A program made the translations under genes and the position numbers. From QNYQ01 sp964542985 (GTDB taxonomy: Archaea > Thermoproteota > Thermoprotei_A > Sulfolobales > Pyrodictiaceae): a stretch of 64,000 nt of DNA. Location of the stretch: NCBI GenBank assembly GCA_964542985.1, contig CAZIWH010000003.1, positions 1 through 64,000 of the forward strand. Direction: 5' to 3'. The notes beneath the pieces were generated by a model. That model was not told the DNA's origin. It saw only the letters and a list, made by a program, of their open reading frames with translations, and did not search any database. Positions 50,822 to 59,162 of the stretch are shown here, piece by piece (within the stretch, counting starts at the first letter, position 1; every line of letters starts with the position of its first letter).

Positions 50822-52047
50822 TAAACTGTTATCTCGCCCCCTACCAGCTTCTCCGTTATCTTCTTGAAGCTGTCCAGCTCCTCCTCCACTATAGCCTCTA
50901 TCTCGCGCACAGCATCGCTTGGCAGGGGCTCGCCGGGCTTCTCGGTGAGCACCTTCACGTTCGCCACGAGGGGGTCGTTTATCGGCCTCCCTATCTGGCT
51001 CAGCAGCTCCACGTAGACTTCCCGGATCCCCTCAACGCTCTCATGGACTCTCCTAGCTATCTCCATTGCCATTATGTTGTAGAGCTTGCCCACATGGTTC
51101 ACGGGATTCTTGCCTGCAGCAGCCTCGAGGCTCATAGGCCTCAGCGGCGTAATGAGGCCGTAGCTCCTGTTACCCCTCCCTGTCATACCATCGTCGCCGT
51201 GCTCCGCGCTCGTACCGGTGACAGTAAGGTATACTATCCCCTTGTCCGGCTTGTCGGCGGTGTTCACGTAGACGGTTACATCGTAGTCGGGCGCGATCCT
51301 GCTGGCAAGGTCCAGCACAGCCTCCTTCACGGCCTCCTTCACCGACATGTAGTGCTCTACGTCGTTCACGAGGTTCGATATCATAGCCGCAGCTATAGTG
51401 ATCTCTATTTTCTTGCCCCTCCTCAGCCCCATGACCTTAATGTCCTCACCGACCTCGGGGTTCTTCTGCTTAAACTCCCTGCTATTCAGCAGCCTCTCAG
51501 TCTCATAGACAAGGCGCTCCAGCGTAGAGAACGGTGCAAACCCTACGCCCACACTGGTGTCGTTCGCCAGGGGGACGGTGTCCTTCCCCAGCTCGAATAT
51601 GCCCACCAGGTCGGCGCTACCGTGCCCAATGCGGTAGTCCACTACCACGTGCCTCTCCGGGTCAAGGAACCTGAAATGCCTCTTAATCCAGGACTTCACA
51701 GCCTCAAGGACTATCGGGCCAATAGGCACTCTCTCTATGCTGCCGTCCTCCAGCCTGACCTCCGTCGTGGCTCTACCCGAGACCAGGATGTAGATGGGCT
51801 GCAGAACCTCGCCTCCGCCGAACCTAGGCGCAGCCTGGCCGCCGACAAGCAGCACCTTGTCCAGATTGTGGTGTAATATTGCGCCGTACTTCTCCAGGTA
51901 GTAGCGGCTGAGAAGCCTGCTGGACTCCTCTGCTACAGCGTCACTAATCGTATCGGGGTGGCCGAGGCCCTTACGCTCAACAAGCTCCACGCTCTGGGAC
52001 TCAACGGGCTGCCAACGGATGCTCTCAACAACTATGTTCCTCTTCAC
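50818..52047 (-). CDS. metK: S-adenosylmethionine synthetase, archaeal type
   Basis: 409 residues of the archaeal MAT family, which makes SAM from methionine and ATP. Signature VELVERKGLGHPDTISDAVAEE near the N-terminus, GGQAAPRFGGGEV, and VTGTSAEHGDDGMTGRGNR. Full length, ATG start. It supplies the SAM used by the many methyltransferases in this window. A TATA-like GATAAAAAG lies about 60-70 nt upstream on the minus strand. Confidence 0.96.
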   Translation of the reverse strand: MKRNIVVESIRWQPVESQSVELVERKGLGHPDTISDAVAEESSRLLSRYYLEKYGAILHHNLDKVLLVGGQAAPRFGGGEVLQPIYILVSGRATTEVRLEDGSIERVPIGPIVLEAVKSWIKRHFRFLDPERHVVVDYRIGHGSADLVGIFELGKDTVPLANDTSVGVGFAPFSTLERLVYETERLLNSREFKQKNPEVGEDIKVMGLRRGKKIEITIAAAMISNLVNDVEHYMSVKEAVKEAVLDLASRIAPDYDVTVYVNTADKPDKGIVYLTVTGTSAEHGDDGMTGRGNRSYGLITPLRPMSLEAAAGKNPVNHVGKLYNIMAMEIARRVHESVEGIREVYVELLSQIGRPINDPLVANVKVLTEKPGEPLPSDAVREIEAIVEEELDSFKKITEKLVGGEITVY

Positions 52048-52244
52048 GGCCGAGTCCTCCTCCGTGCGCCCTCAGCTAACGCCGCACCACTTCTTCACGC
52101 AGCTTTTTATCACTACCCTCCAGGAAGCCCCAGTACCTGGCCTTGGGCCGCTGCCGAGAACCGTGGCCACGTCACACTGGCTTCGAAAGAAGCTCTTCCC
52201 GGGATCGTTCTCCGAGGCCTTGTCGCCGAGGGAGGTGGAGGAGG

Positions 52245-52523
52245 CTAGAGAGGCAGGGAGCCCTCTGACACTATCTCGTAGTCCACACTGATGTACACAA
52301 CGTGGCTGCCCCTTATGAGGGCCTTGCCGTACTTCACCTTAGGCTCTGTGGTGCCGGGCTTCACTTCGACGCAGTTATCTAGGACGAGGTTCATTGTAGA
52401 GTCTGTTGCCTCGAGTTTCCCTATGTATTCACTGCCGTCCTTCAGCCTCACGAGTATGACTCTACCGGTTGCCTCCTTGAGCACCTTTATCGGGTTCACG
52501 GGACGCACGCGCTGCCGCTGAGC
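52245..52523 (-). CDS. Sm-like archaeal protein (LSm)
   Basis: 92 residues from ATG 52523, preceded by GGGAGGTG. Sm1 motif GRVILVRLKDGSEYIGKLEA with TDSTMNLVLDNCVE, and Sm2 motif GKALIRGSHVVYISV. Archaeal LSm proteins form heptameric RNA-binding rings. The 12 codons upstream in frame are not needed. Confidence 0.93.
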   Translation of the reverse strand, partial: AQRQRVRPVNPIKVLKEATGRVILVRLKDGSEYIGKLEATDSTMNLVLDNCVEVKPGTTEPKVKYGKALIRGSHVVYISVDYEIVSEGSLPL

Positions 52524-52608
52524 CATATAGCAGCCACCTCCCAGACCAAAAACATTCAATCACCATAGCGAGGCCGGTCTCCCACCAGCGGCTCCGGAGG
52601 CTAAAAGC

Positions 52609-53646
52609 TTACCCACCTTGGCCGCCTCGTCCAGTCTCCCCCTCAAGCCTCCTCAGCGCAAGCCTATTCAAAGCAAGCTCCAGCACGTCAACGGTGTAGT
52701 CTATGAGCCTCCTGGCGCCGTGGAGGAGTCTGTAAACCTCTAGCCCCGTGCAGCCATGGCCGCCCGTCAGTTCATCGTTCCTAGCTCTAAGCACCCTGCA
52801 GCGGCGCAGCAGCTCCTCTATTTTCGTCCTCTCCGGGCTCCCCAGCAACAGTATAGCCTCGCTATACAGCGACGCTATGTCGGCTACATGGCTTCTGAAG
52901 CCTTCAAGGCACTTGGGCTCCCCGCGGAGGAGCCGGGCAGCGGCGAGGGCCATAGCTGAAGCATGGTCCCCTATCCTCTCCAGGTGCTTAGCCGCAGTCA
53001 TCACTATCACCGCGTCGCCTAGGCTCCTGACACCCAGCTGCCTTGCAGTGACCCAGCCAGAGAGGAGCAGGAAGACTTGCCTCCAGATGAACATGAACAG
53101 CTTGTCCACGATATCGTCCCTAGAAGGTATCTCCTCCAGGAGCTCTAGGTCTCCCTCTATGCCTCTCACAAGATCCTCCAACATGTGGCCAACAGTCCTG
53201 GCGAGACGGGCTAGAGACTTCTCAAGCTCCATGCTAGTCGGATCCAATACCACCTGGAACACCAGGCTGTCGGAGGACTCCTCCACAACTTCGACGCCCA
53301 TAAGCCGGGCAGAGACTACGCTCCTAACTCTCCTGGCAAGCCCAGGCTGAACTTGCCCTCGGAGCACAACCTCAATAACATCAGCCCCAGCGATATAGTA
53401 GGAGACAACCTCCCTCAACAACTCCTCCACGCCAGGCTCCTCGAAGACAAGCCGTACACTCTTCCTCTCCCTAGCAGCTCCACCCACTGGCCGCAGCCGG
53501 AGAGACCCGTCAGGCTCAACGCTGACAACGACCTCCCCAGACTTATCCACACCGTACCGGAGCACCCACTGCTTAGGCAGCGTCACAACATAGGAGCCGC
53601 CGCCGGTATGCTGAACCCTCCGGACAACACTCCTCAGGCCCAACAC
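52609..53646 (-). CDS. PhoU-like regulator with AbrB/SpoVT domain
   Basis: 345 residues. N-terminal AbrB-type DNA-binding domain (VQHTGGGSYVVTLPKQWVLR, GEVVVSVEPDGSLRLRP) is followed by a long helical region with two PhoU-like three-helix repeats (VMTAAKHLERIGDHASAMAL is the E-x-x-x-D-type PhoU motif). This archaeal architecture is usually annotated as phosphate uptake regulator. No pst genes are nearby, so the link to phosphate is by family only. Confidence 0.85.
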   Translation of the reverse strand: MLGLRSVVRRVQHTGGGSYVVTLPKQWVLRYGVDKSGEVVVSVEPDGSLRLRPVGGAARERKSVRLVFEEPGVEELLREVVSYYIAGADVIEVVLRGQVQPGLARRVRSVVSARLMGVEVVEESSDSLVFQVVLDPTSMELEKSLARLARTVGHMLEDLVRGIEGDLELLEEIPSRDDIVDKLFMFIWRQVFLLLSGWVTARQLGVRSLGDAVIVMTAAKHLERIGDHASAMALAAARLLRGEPKCLEGFRSHVADIASLYSEAILLLGSPERTKIEELLRRCRVLRARNDELTGGHGCTGLEVYRLLHGARRLIDYTVDVLELALNRLALRRLEGETGRGGQGG

Positions 53647-53832
53647 CCACCAAGCCCCCTAGACAAGCCGAGAGGAAATGGCGAGAACCAAGCCCCTCAC
53701 CCCGCCGAACCCCCAGAGCCTGCGGCCCAGGGAAGGAAGGACGGCGGTCAGCGCTCAGCCCCTCATCAACGCAGAGGCGTCAGCGGGGTTCGCGCATCCC
53801 CCCGGAACCGGTTGCAACCACGACTCACGCCC

Positions 53833-53841
53833 AATTAATTA
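53833..53841 (+). promoter_or_regulatory. TATA box of nep1
   Basis: AATTAATTA is the only AT-rich block in this GC-rich spacer. It predicts transcription start near 53862, which rules out the far-upstream in-frame start at 53678. Confidence 0.6.
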
Positions 53842-53887
53842 CCGCTACAGATCCACCGCCGAGGTGGCCGAGGGGTTGGGGGCAGGG

Positions 53888-54580
53888 GTGCAGCCGCGGG
53901 AATGCAAGACGCTGAAGATAGTGCTCCTCGAATCCCCACTCGAGACCGTGCCCAGGGAGCTGTGGAGCCACCCCCAGGTGAGGCGAACAGCAGCCCGCTA
54001 CGGCATAGAGCCCGGGGAGATGCTGCTCGACAAAACCCTCCACTACCACGCCATGGCTACGTTGCCGCAGAAGTGGAAGCGCGGCCGCCCCGACATAGTG
54101 CACACCACGCTCCTCCTACTCCAAGACTCTCTGCTCAACCTTGAAGGCAGGCTACGCATCTACGTCCACGTCTACGATGATCGAGTCTTCGCCGTAGAGC
54201 CCGAGACAAGGATACCCAAGCACTACGAGAGGTTCCGCGGCCTCATGGCCCAGCTCCTCCGCGAGAACCGGGTCCCCCCGGATGGCAAACCCCTCATATA
54301 CCTGGAAGCAGAGAGCCTAAGAGACTACGTCCGCAGACACGGCAAGATAATCCTCCTATGGGAGCACGGCCAAGACGCAACCCCAGCCCAGGCAGCGAGA
54401 CTGGCGCTGGCAACCAGCAGGCCCCTAGGAATAGGAATGTTCCCCCGCGGCGACTTTAGGAAACAGACACTGCGCAAGACATGGCTACGTCTACGCCTAG
54501 CAGCCGGCCGGCCCCTCAAAGCATGGACGGTAGCCTCGATGATCGTCAACGCTGCCGAGCAGCTCCTAGGAATACTGTAG
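53888..54580 (+). CDS. nep1: rRNA pseudouridine N1-methyltransferase Nep1 (Emg1)
   Basis: About 230 residues from GTG 53888 (TTG 53876 possible). SPOUT-family enzyme that N1-methylates a pseudouridine of 16S rRNA helix 35 and assists small-subunit assembly. Seen: LKIVLLESPLETVPRELW, LLDKTLHYHAMATLPQKWKR, RPDIVHTTLLLLQDSLLN and IGMFPRGDFRKQTL in the SAM-binding knot. Length fits archaeal Nep1. Confidence 0.93.
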   Translation: MQPRECKTLKIVLLESPLETVPRELWSHPQVRRTAARYGIEPGEMLLDKTLHYHAMATLPQKWKRGRPDIVHTTLLLLQDSLLNLEGRLRIYVHVYDDRVFAVEPETRIPKHYERFRGLMAQLLRENRVPPDGKPLIYLEAESLRDYVRRHGKIILLWEHGQDATPAQAARLALATSRPLGIGMFPRGDFRKQTLRKTWLRLRLAAGRPLKAWTVASMIVNAAEQLLGIL

Positions 54581-54704
54581 GCCGCGGGGGAACCCCCCGC
54601 CCATCCCCACGGGCCCAGCCAGACGGCCCTCCATGGAGTCGCGGGGGAGCGGGGGCGCAGCACCCGCGGCCCCCGCCCAAACCGGGAGAGAAACAAGACC
54701 GTGA

Positions 54705-55103
54705 TTAACCTACGTCCCCGCAGCCAGCTCGTCTCGCAAGACTCGGCCCAGGATAGACCAGGCACCTAGACCTACCAAGCCTCAGCATGAGGCCAAGCTC
54801 CTCGGCCTTCTTCACGTCGCCCATGGGCTCCAGGCAGAGAAGCTCCAACGGCTCCACCCGGCCATCCCCACCCCTAACAACAACGAGAACGTTCTCAGCA
54901 AGCTCCATGAGCGAAATGTATTGACGACACAGCTCACTCAGGTCGCCCGAGGGCCTCAGACCAGCAGCCTCAACCACGGCCCTCATACGCTTCACAGCAG
55001 CCTCGTCTATGCCCAAGGCCCCGTCACCGGCCCCGCCCCTGGGTAAGGAACGAGAGATACCAATGACTCTAGTGTAAAACAGTATGCATCGAGCACCTGG
55101 CAC
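54705..55103 (-). CDS. Small protein, unknown
   Basis: Up to 132 residues from GTG 55103; a TATATA at 55111-55116 is too near that codon, so TTG 55016 may be the true start. The supported part is helical (EAAVKRMRAVVEAAGLRPSG, LCRQYISLMELAENVLVVVRG) with a Cys-containing C-terminus. No family recognised. Confidence 0.5.
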   Translation of the reverse strand: MPGARCILFYTRVIGISRSLPRGGAGDGALGIDEAAVKRMRAVVEAAGLRPSGDLSELCRQYISLMELAENVLVVVRGGDGRVEPLELLCLEPMGDVKKAEELGLMLRLGRSRCLVYPGPSLARRAGCGDVG

Positions 55104-55110
55104 AGACCAC

Positions 55111-55116
55111 TATATA
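55111..55116. promoter_or_regulatory. TATATA element in the spacer between tRNA-Val(TAC) and the unknown gene
   Basis: Near-symmetric ACTATATAGAGT lies about 140 bp past the tRNA 3' end. On the minus strand it would drive the unknown gene ending at 54705. Confidence 0.4.
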
Positions 55117-55251
55117 GAGTAGTAGAGCAGGAAGACACACAGCAGCAATCCACCTAGCAATGAGCACAAGCCAGTCAAGGAGAGCCGCCGACACGAAACG
55201 CCCTGAGAGGCTCCCCTCGGAGGAGAGGGGCATGGAAGGCCCGAGGAGAGA

Positions 55252-55329
55252 TGGTGGGCCCGCGGGGATTTGAACCCCGGACCTCCGCCGTGTAAGGGCG
55301 GCGTCCTAACCAGGCTAGACGACGGGCCC
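55252..55329 (-). tRNA. tRNA-Val(TAC)
   Basis: Complete 78-nt gene on the minus strand, encoded CCA at 55254-55252, A73 at 55255. Anticodon loop CTTACAC between CCGCC and GGCGG gives TAC. It differs from tRNA-Val(CAC) at 1255-1332 only at the first anticodon base. No intron. Confidence 0.97.
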
Positions 55330-55349
55330 AGCAGGCCCTGGGGCCTCCA
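55252..55349 (-). repeat. 98-nt inverted repeat copy B (tRNA-Val plus 20-nt leader)
   Basis: The 78-nt tRNA and the 20 nt upstream of it (55330-55349) match 1235-1332 in opposite orientation with one mismatch. The repeat ends abruptly on both sides. Confidence 0.93.
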
Positions 55350-55375
55350 TTACCCCGGCCCTTCTCCAGCCGGGC

Positions 55376-55381
55376 TATAAA
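55376..55381 (-). promoter_or_regulatory. TATA box of tRNA-Val(TAC)
   Basis: TTTATA on the minus strand, centred about 50 nt before the tRNA. The surrounding bases differ from the promoter of the CAC copy, so only the leader and tRNA were duplicated. Confidence 0.6.
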
Positions 55382-55429
55382 CCTTCATACAGTTTTCTGC
55401 TCAAATGCACGTAAGGCAGCGCGCTAAGA

Positions 55430-55800
55430 AAACAATATGCTGTCAATGTCATGTCGTCGAATTATATATTTACTTTGTCCACAGTCTACTCTGGAGTTGC
55501 TCATTTCTAATTAGATTCTCTTGGAACATGTTTGGGCGGAGTTGAATGGTTCCTTGGGAATAACGATTCAACTCTATGCAGTTCCATGGGAACAGGGTTG
55601 GTGTACACGCAATGCACGATAGCCGCGGAATTGGGGCTGTTCCGAAGAACCCAAAACCTTCACAACACCAGAGAACATTCGGATTCCAACGGGGAACATA
55701 CCGGCACAACTCAATAGAGAATTGCAACATCATTGCATTGGTCTGCTCCTTCAGCGTGTTAGCGATGTTTGCTGCAAAACTTGATAGAAAATTATAGGCT
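55430..55800. other. Gene-free region with five imperfect inverted-repeat boxes (candidate origin or operator array)
   Basis: The spacer 55382-55965 is AT-rich and has no convincing gene; small open frames inside have no coding character. Five boxes share arms TTCC/GGAA: 55516-55528 (TTCTCTTGGAACA), 55549-55562 (GTTCCTTGGGAATA), 55581-55594 (GTTCCATGGGAACA), 55638-55650 (TGTTCCGAAGAAC) and 55684-55698 (TTCC, four bases, GGGGAACA). Boxes 1, 3 and 5 read GGAACA in the same direction; box 3 is followed by GGGTTGG. AT-rich blocks flank the array (55460-55475, 55780-55870). Dyads followed by a G run recall archaeal origin recognition boxes, but no cdc6/orc1 gene is in the window. Confidence 0.5.
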
Positions 55801-55965
55801 TGAAATAATAATTGCTTCGGGGCTGCATTTCTAAGCTAAACTACTTTTGTAGAATTCGATAACCCGATTTTATAGAATTGTTGTTTTTGCTTTGGTGTTC
55901 CTTGTTGATCGCATCTTTGCTGCTTAGAGTTGTCGCTTGGGTGTGTTTATGGGTTGTTGTGTCCC

Positions 55966-56490
55966 TCATGGTGTTGGGTTATTTTGTTCCGGTGTGCTCG
56001 GGTTTGTTGGTTGGTTGTTTTGTTCGGTGTTTCCGTTGTTTCTTGCGGCTTCTGCTGCTGTGGCTGCTGCTAGTAGGGCCATGGCGGGTATGAGTGTGTG
56101 TAGTGCGGGGGCTGCGAGGAGGAGGGCTGCGGCTATGATGTAGATAGTGCCTGGTGTTTCTGCTCCGCTTCGGTGGAGAGTGTAGCCTAGGGATAGGAGG
56201 CCTGCTGCCCCTAGGATCCATGCTGCTGCTAGTAGGGCTAGTTGCAGGGTGTCGGGTGCGTTGATGTAGGGCGATACGAGTATCGTGGCCGCTGCCGCAG
56301 CCGCAGCGGCTGCGGCTGCCGCTACTAGGAGGACGGGGAGCCTGCTGTCTGGCTCGCTCCTGGCTCTAGTGGCCATGGCTACTGCGAGCAGGACGCCTCC
56401 CGTGGCGGCGAGCGCCAGCCCAGCTATGTCGGCGTTGCCTCCGTGGCCTATGAGGATGCTTGAGGCGAGTAGGAGCGTGGCGCCCGCCAC
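55966..56490 (-). CDS. Membrane protein with poly-alanine helix and Asn/Pro-rich tail, unknown
   Basis: 174 residues with about five hydrophobic segments (ATLLLASSILIGHGG; IAGLALAATGGVLLAVAMA; a 13-alanine run within LLVAAAAA; LALLAAAWILGAAGLLSLG; ALLLAAPALHTLIPAMALLA) and a soluble tail NNGNTEQNNQPTNPSTPEQN. The tail is compositionally unlike the rest and lies in AT-richer DNA. No family recognised. Divergent from the large exported protein at 56593 with 102 bp between. Confidence 0.6.
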   Translation of the reverse strand: MAGATLLLASSILIGHGGNADIAGLALAATGGVLLAVAMATRARSEPDSRLPVLLVAAAAAAAAAAAATILVSPYINAPDTLQLALLAAAWILGAAGLLSLGYTLHRSGAETPGTIYIIAAALLLAAPALHTLIPAMALLAAATAAEAARNNGNTEQNNQPTNPSTPEQNNPTP

Positions 56491-56592
56491 TGCGCCGTGG
56501 TTCGTCGTGGCTCATCCCCGGTGGTGTGAGGGAAGCGTCGGCAGGTTGTTTTCCCTCTTTCCGCGTAGCTTTTCCCGGAACTTAGAGGCTCT

Positions 56593-59037
56593 ATGCCTGA
56601 ATACCCCCTGGCTTCTTCTGTGTCTCCCTTGCTGGCCGCGTGGTTCTTCCTGGCAGGTGGTGGGGACTTGCCTGTCCGGGTCTCCCTTTTGGCCAGTGTT
56701 GTCTTTTCTGTGGCTGTTCTCCTGGTAGCTTCTGCTTGGGCGGCACGTGCTTATGATGGTGGAGCGGTGGTGCTTAGTGGCGGCGGCTGTGGGCCCGTGG
56801 TTGTAGCTGCGCCTCGGGGGGTGCCGGTTAGCAGTAGCTACGTGTTGAACGTGTCCTGGGTGCTTGTCCCGAAGCCTGCTCCCCGCTGCATGCTTGGGCC
56901 GAAGAAGATCTACGTGCAGGTTGTCTCCGGGGATGGTGTGGCGGAGGGTGCGAGGGTCTACATTGTGGGCCCGTGGGGTGTCTGCTGGGAGAGCGTGGGG
57001 CCCCGGGGCGTGGCTGAGCTCGATGTGCCCGTGGGCCCCTACTCTGCCCGCGTGGCTGTGCTCTATGACCGCGATGGCGACGGACGTGTTGACTACGTGG
57101 CTGGGCCCGTGGGGCTCGACGTGACTGGCTGCGTGTGTGCTCAGTTCCTCAGCCTCAAGCTGGAGCCCGTCTCCCTCGTCCTCCCGGCTCCGCTCCATGC
57201 TTCGAGCAAGGGCGGCGGCGTCGGGCTGGGCTGCCTCGGGGGCCTCTGCTTCTACGCCTACCCCGTGCCCCCCTCGGGGATGGTGGAGGTGGAGCCCCCA
57301 AGGGGCCTCGGCTTCGCAGCAGACATGGAGGCGGCTGTGGACGCGTCTCTCAGCGTCTATGCTCCTGCTGGGTGGCCTCCGCTGCGCGGCGTCTACAGCT
57401 GCCGCCCCGGCTCCCGTGGGAGGCTGCTCCTTGTTGCTTCCACGGGGGGCGTGGAGCGGGTTGGCTGGGCCCTGCTCCCCCGTGGCCTCGCTGTGGCGTC
57501 GGGTGAGCCGGTGCTTGCTGTGGCCTACGGCGTGGAGCTTAGGGGGGTTAACGCCTCGTTAATCAAAGTGAAGCTGCCGGAGGGGATTGCAGACCTTCTC
57601 CACGTCGTGGGGCTAGAGCCTCCGGTCTATAGGTTGGAGGTGTGGAACGGGAGCCTTCCCGCGGGCGGCGCGGTGGAGGCCCGGTGGAGCAACATGAGCC
57701 TAGCGGTGGTGGCCTACAATGCTTCAGCAAGTCTCCGCGTCCTCGTGCTCGACCCCTACCCCTTCGCGGTGCTCAACGAGACGCTGAGGCGCGTCGCTGC
57801 CGCGGTTTGGCCCCTCCAGCCCCGGAGCTGGAGCGGTCTCGCAGCCCACGCGGCGGTCTACATCGCTGCTCCCTGGGAGGGGCCGCTGGGGCTCCCCTGG
57901 AGTCCCGACGCGGTAGTGGCGAGTGGGCTCATACAGTGGCTCGCCGAGGCCAATGCCTCCCACGGAGACCCCGTGGGGTGGCTTAACAGGCTCCTAGACT
58001 ATTGGAGTCTCGTCGCGACGGGGCCAAGCATCTACACTCCCCTGGCCGCCCCGTGGCTCCCAGGGGAGGCGGGCTGGAGGCTCGACCAGAGGCTGGGCCT
58101 GGCCCTCGCCGAGGAGGCTTGGCACTTGCTCCACAGGAGCGGCTACAGCGGCCCCATGCTCAACTGGGCGGTGGAGACACCGTGGGGCCCCGGGGTAGGG
58201 CTCTGGTGGCTCTACGCGCCTGGCGCCCCCGCGGAGCTGGGCTGGAGCCCCGCCGGGGGCTATCCAGCGGCCGACCAGGAAGTGCTGCTCCACGTCCTCC
58301 GCGAGGCCGGGGGCCTCGTGGAAACCGAGGCGCCGGTCTACGCTAGGGTTGACGGCTACCCCGTGCTCATGCTCAGGGGCTGGGCCTATACGCCAGTGCA
58401 GCCAGAGACCATGGACTCCTCCGTGCTCCTCCACATACTCGACGCGGCCCGCGGCGTCCTGGGGCTCCGCGAGGCGCTGGAGAGGAGGGCGGCAGAGAGA
58501 CTCGAGGCGATGAGCGCTAGGCCGCTTGGCGCCGTGGCCTGGGGCGCGGTGCTGTGGGGAGGAGCAAGGGAGAAACTCAATGCTACCGGGCTGTTGGCTG
58601 TAGAGTGTATGGGAGCTGTGGCGAAGGCAAATGCCACGGGAGTCGGGGGCGTGTGGGCGGTCAACGGCACAGTGGAGCTGCTACTAGAGCCCACGGGGCC
58701 CGGGCCCGGCTACTGCGTAGCCGTGACGGCACAGCCCCCCAAGAGGCCCCTCATAGCCAGGCCGCCCGGCGGAGCACTGGTCTACGTCACCAGGGTTCAC
58801 GGCAGGGCCCACGTGTGGCTCCTGGGCCCTGGCATCGGCTACGTGGCGGCTCTAGGGCCGGCAACGCTGGAGCCGCCTCCCGGCGCCACAGTGCTCCACG
58901 CGACGGTGACGCCCCGGGCAGCGCTGCTTGTCGTGGAGGTAAGCCATCCCACGGCCGTACCCGTCGAGGCCACGGGCACGGCGGAGGTTGTGGCAGCGTC
59001 CACGTTTACCCCCGGGAGGCTAGCGGTGCCCACATAG
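56593..59037 (+). CDS. Large exported protein of unknown function
   Basis: 814 residues. An N-terminal hydrophobic segment (VSLLASVVFSVAVLLVASAWAA, about 30-51) acts as signal anchor. The rest is extracytoplasmic: a beta domain with KIYVQVVSGDGVAEGARVYI and DRDGDGRVDYVAGP (EF-hand-like calcium loop pattern), several N-x-S/T sites, cysteines in pairs (CVCAQF, GCLGGLC), a Trp-rich helical middle (GWRLDQRLGLALAEEAWHLL) reminiscent of transglutaminase-like or glycosidase helices, and beta strands to the end. No C-terminal anchor. I cannot assign a family. Confidence 0.65.
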   Translation: MPEYPLASSVSPLLAAWFFLAGGGDLPVRVSLLASVVFSVAVLLVASAWAARAYDGGAVVLSGGGCGPVVVAAPRGVPVSSSYVLNVSWVLVPKPAPRCMLGPKKIYVQVVSGDGVAEGARVYIVGPWGVCWESVGPRGVAELDVPVGPYSARVAVLYDRDGDGRVDYVAGPVGLDVTGCVCAQFLSLKLEPVSLVLPAPLHASSKGGGVGLGCLGGLCFYAYPVPPSGMVEVEPPRGLGFAADMEAAVDASLSVYAPAGWPPLRGVYSCRPGSRGRLLLVASTGGVERVGWALLPRGLAVASGEPVLAVAYGVELRGVNASLIKVKLPEGIADLLHVVGLEPPVYRLEVWNGSLPAGGAVEARWSNMSLAVVAYNASASLRVLVLDPYPFAVLNETLRRVAAAVWPLQPRSWSGLAAHAAVYIAAPWEGPLGLPWSPDAVVASGLIQWLAEANASHGDPVGWLNRLLDYWSLVATGPSIYTPLAAPWLPGEAGWRLDQRLGLALAEEAWHLLHRSGYSGPMLNWAVETPWGPGVGLWWLYAPGAPAELGWSPAGGYPAADQEVLLHVLREAGGLVETEAPVYARVDGYPVLMLRGWAYTPVQPETMDSSVLLHILDAARGVLGLREALERRAAERLEAMSARPLGAVAWGAVLWGGAREKLNATGLLAVECMGAVAKANATGVGGVWAVNGTVELLLEPTGPGPGYCVAVTAQPPKRPLIARPPGGALVYVTRVHGRAHVWLLGPGIGYVAALGPATLEPPPGATVLHATVTPRAALLVVEVSHPTAVPVEATGTAEVVAASTFTPGRLAVPT

Positions 59038-59162
59038 GAAGCTCCTATGAGGCCCCTCCTCTGGGGCATGGTTTGGCGGGGTGGCGGTGTGGAGGTTCGC
59101 TAGGGCCTAGCCCCCTCCGGGGGCGGTGACGCGGTATGGCGGAGGCCGAAGCCGCCCACAAG

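Noticed and set aside
51043..51876. 277-codon plus-strand frame
   Set aside because: Antisense shadow of SAM synthetase, whose motifs are complete.
55470..55797. Small open frames in the AT-rich spacer (up to 87 codons)
   Set aside because: No start signals, no coding composition, and they overlap the inverted-repeat boxes on both strands.
56512..57198. 228-codon minus-strand frame
   Set aside because: His/Arg-rich antisense of the 814-residue exported protein; no domain.
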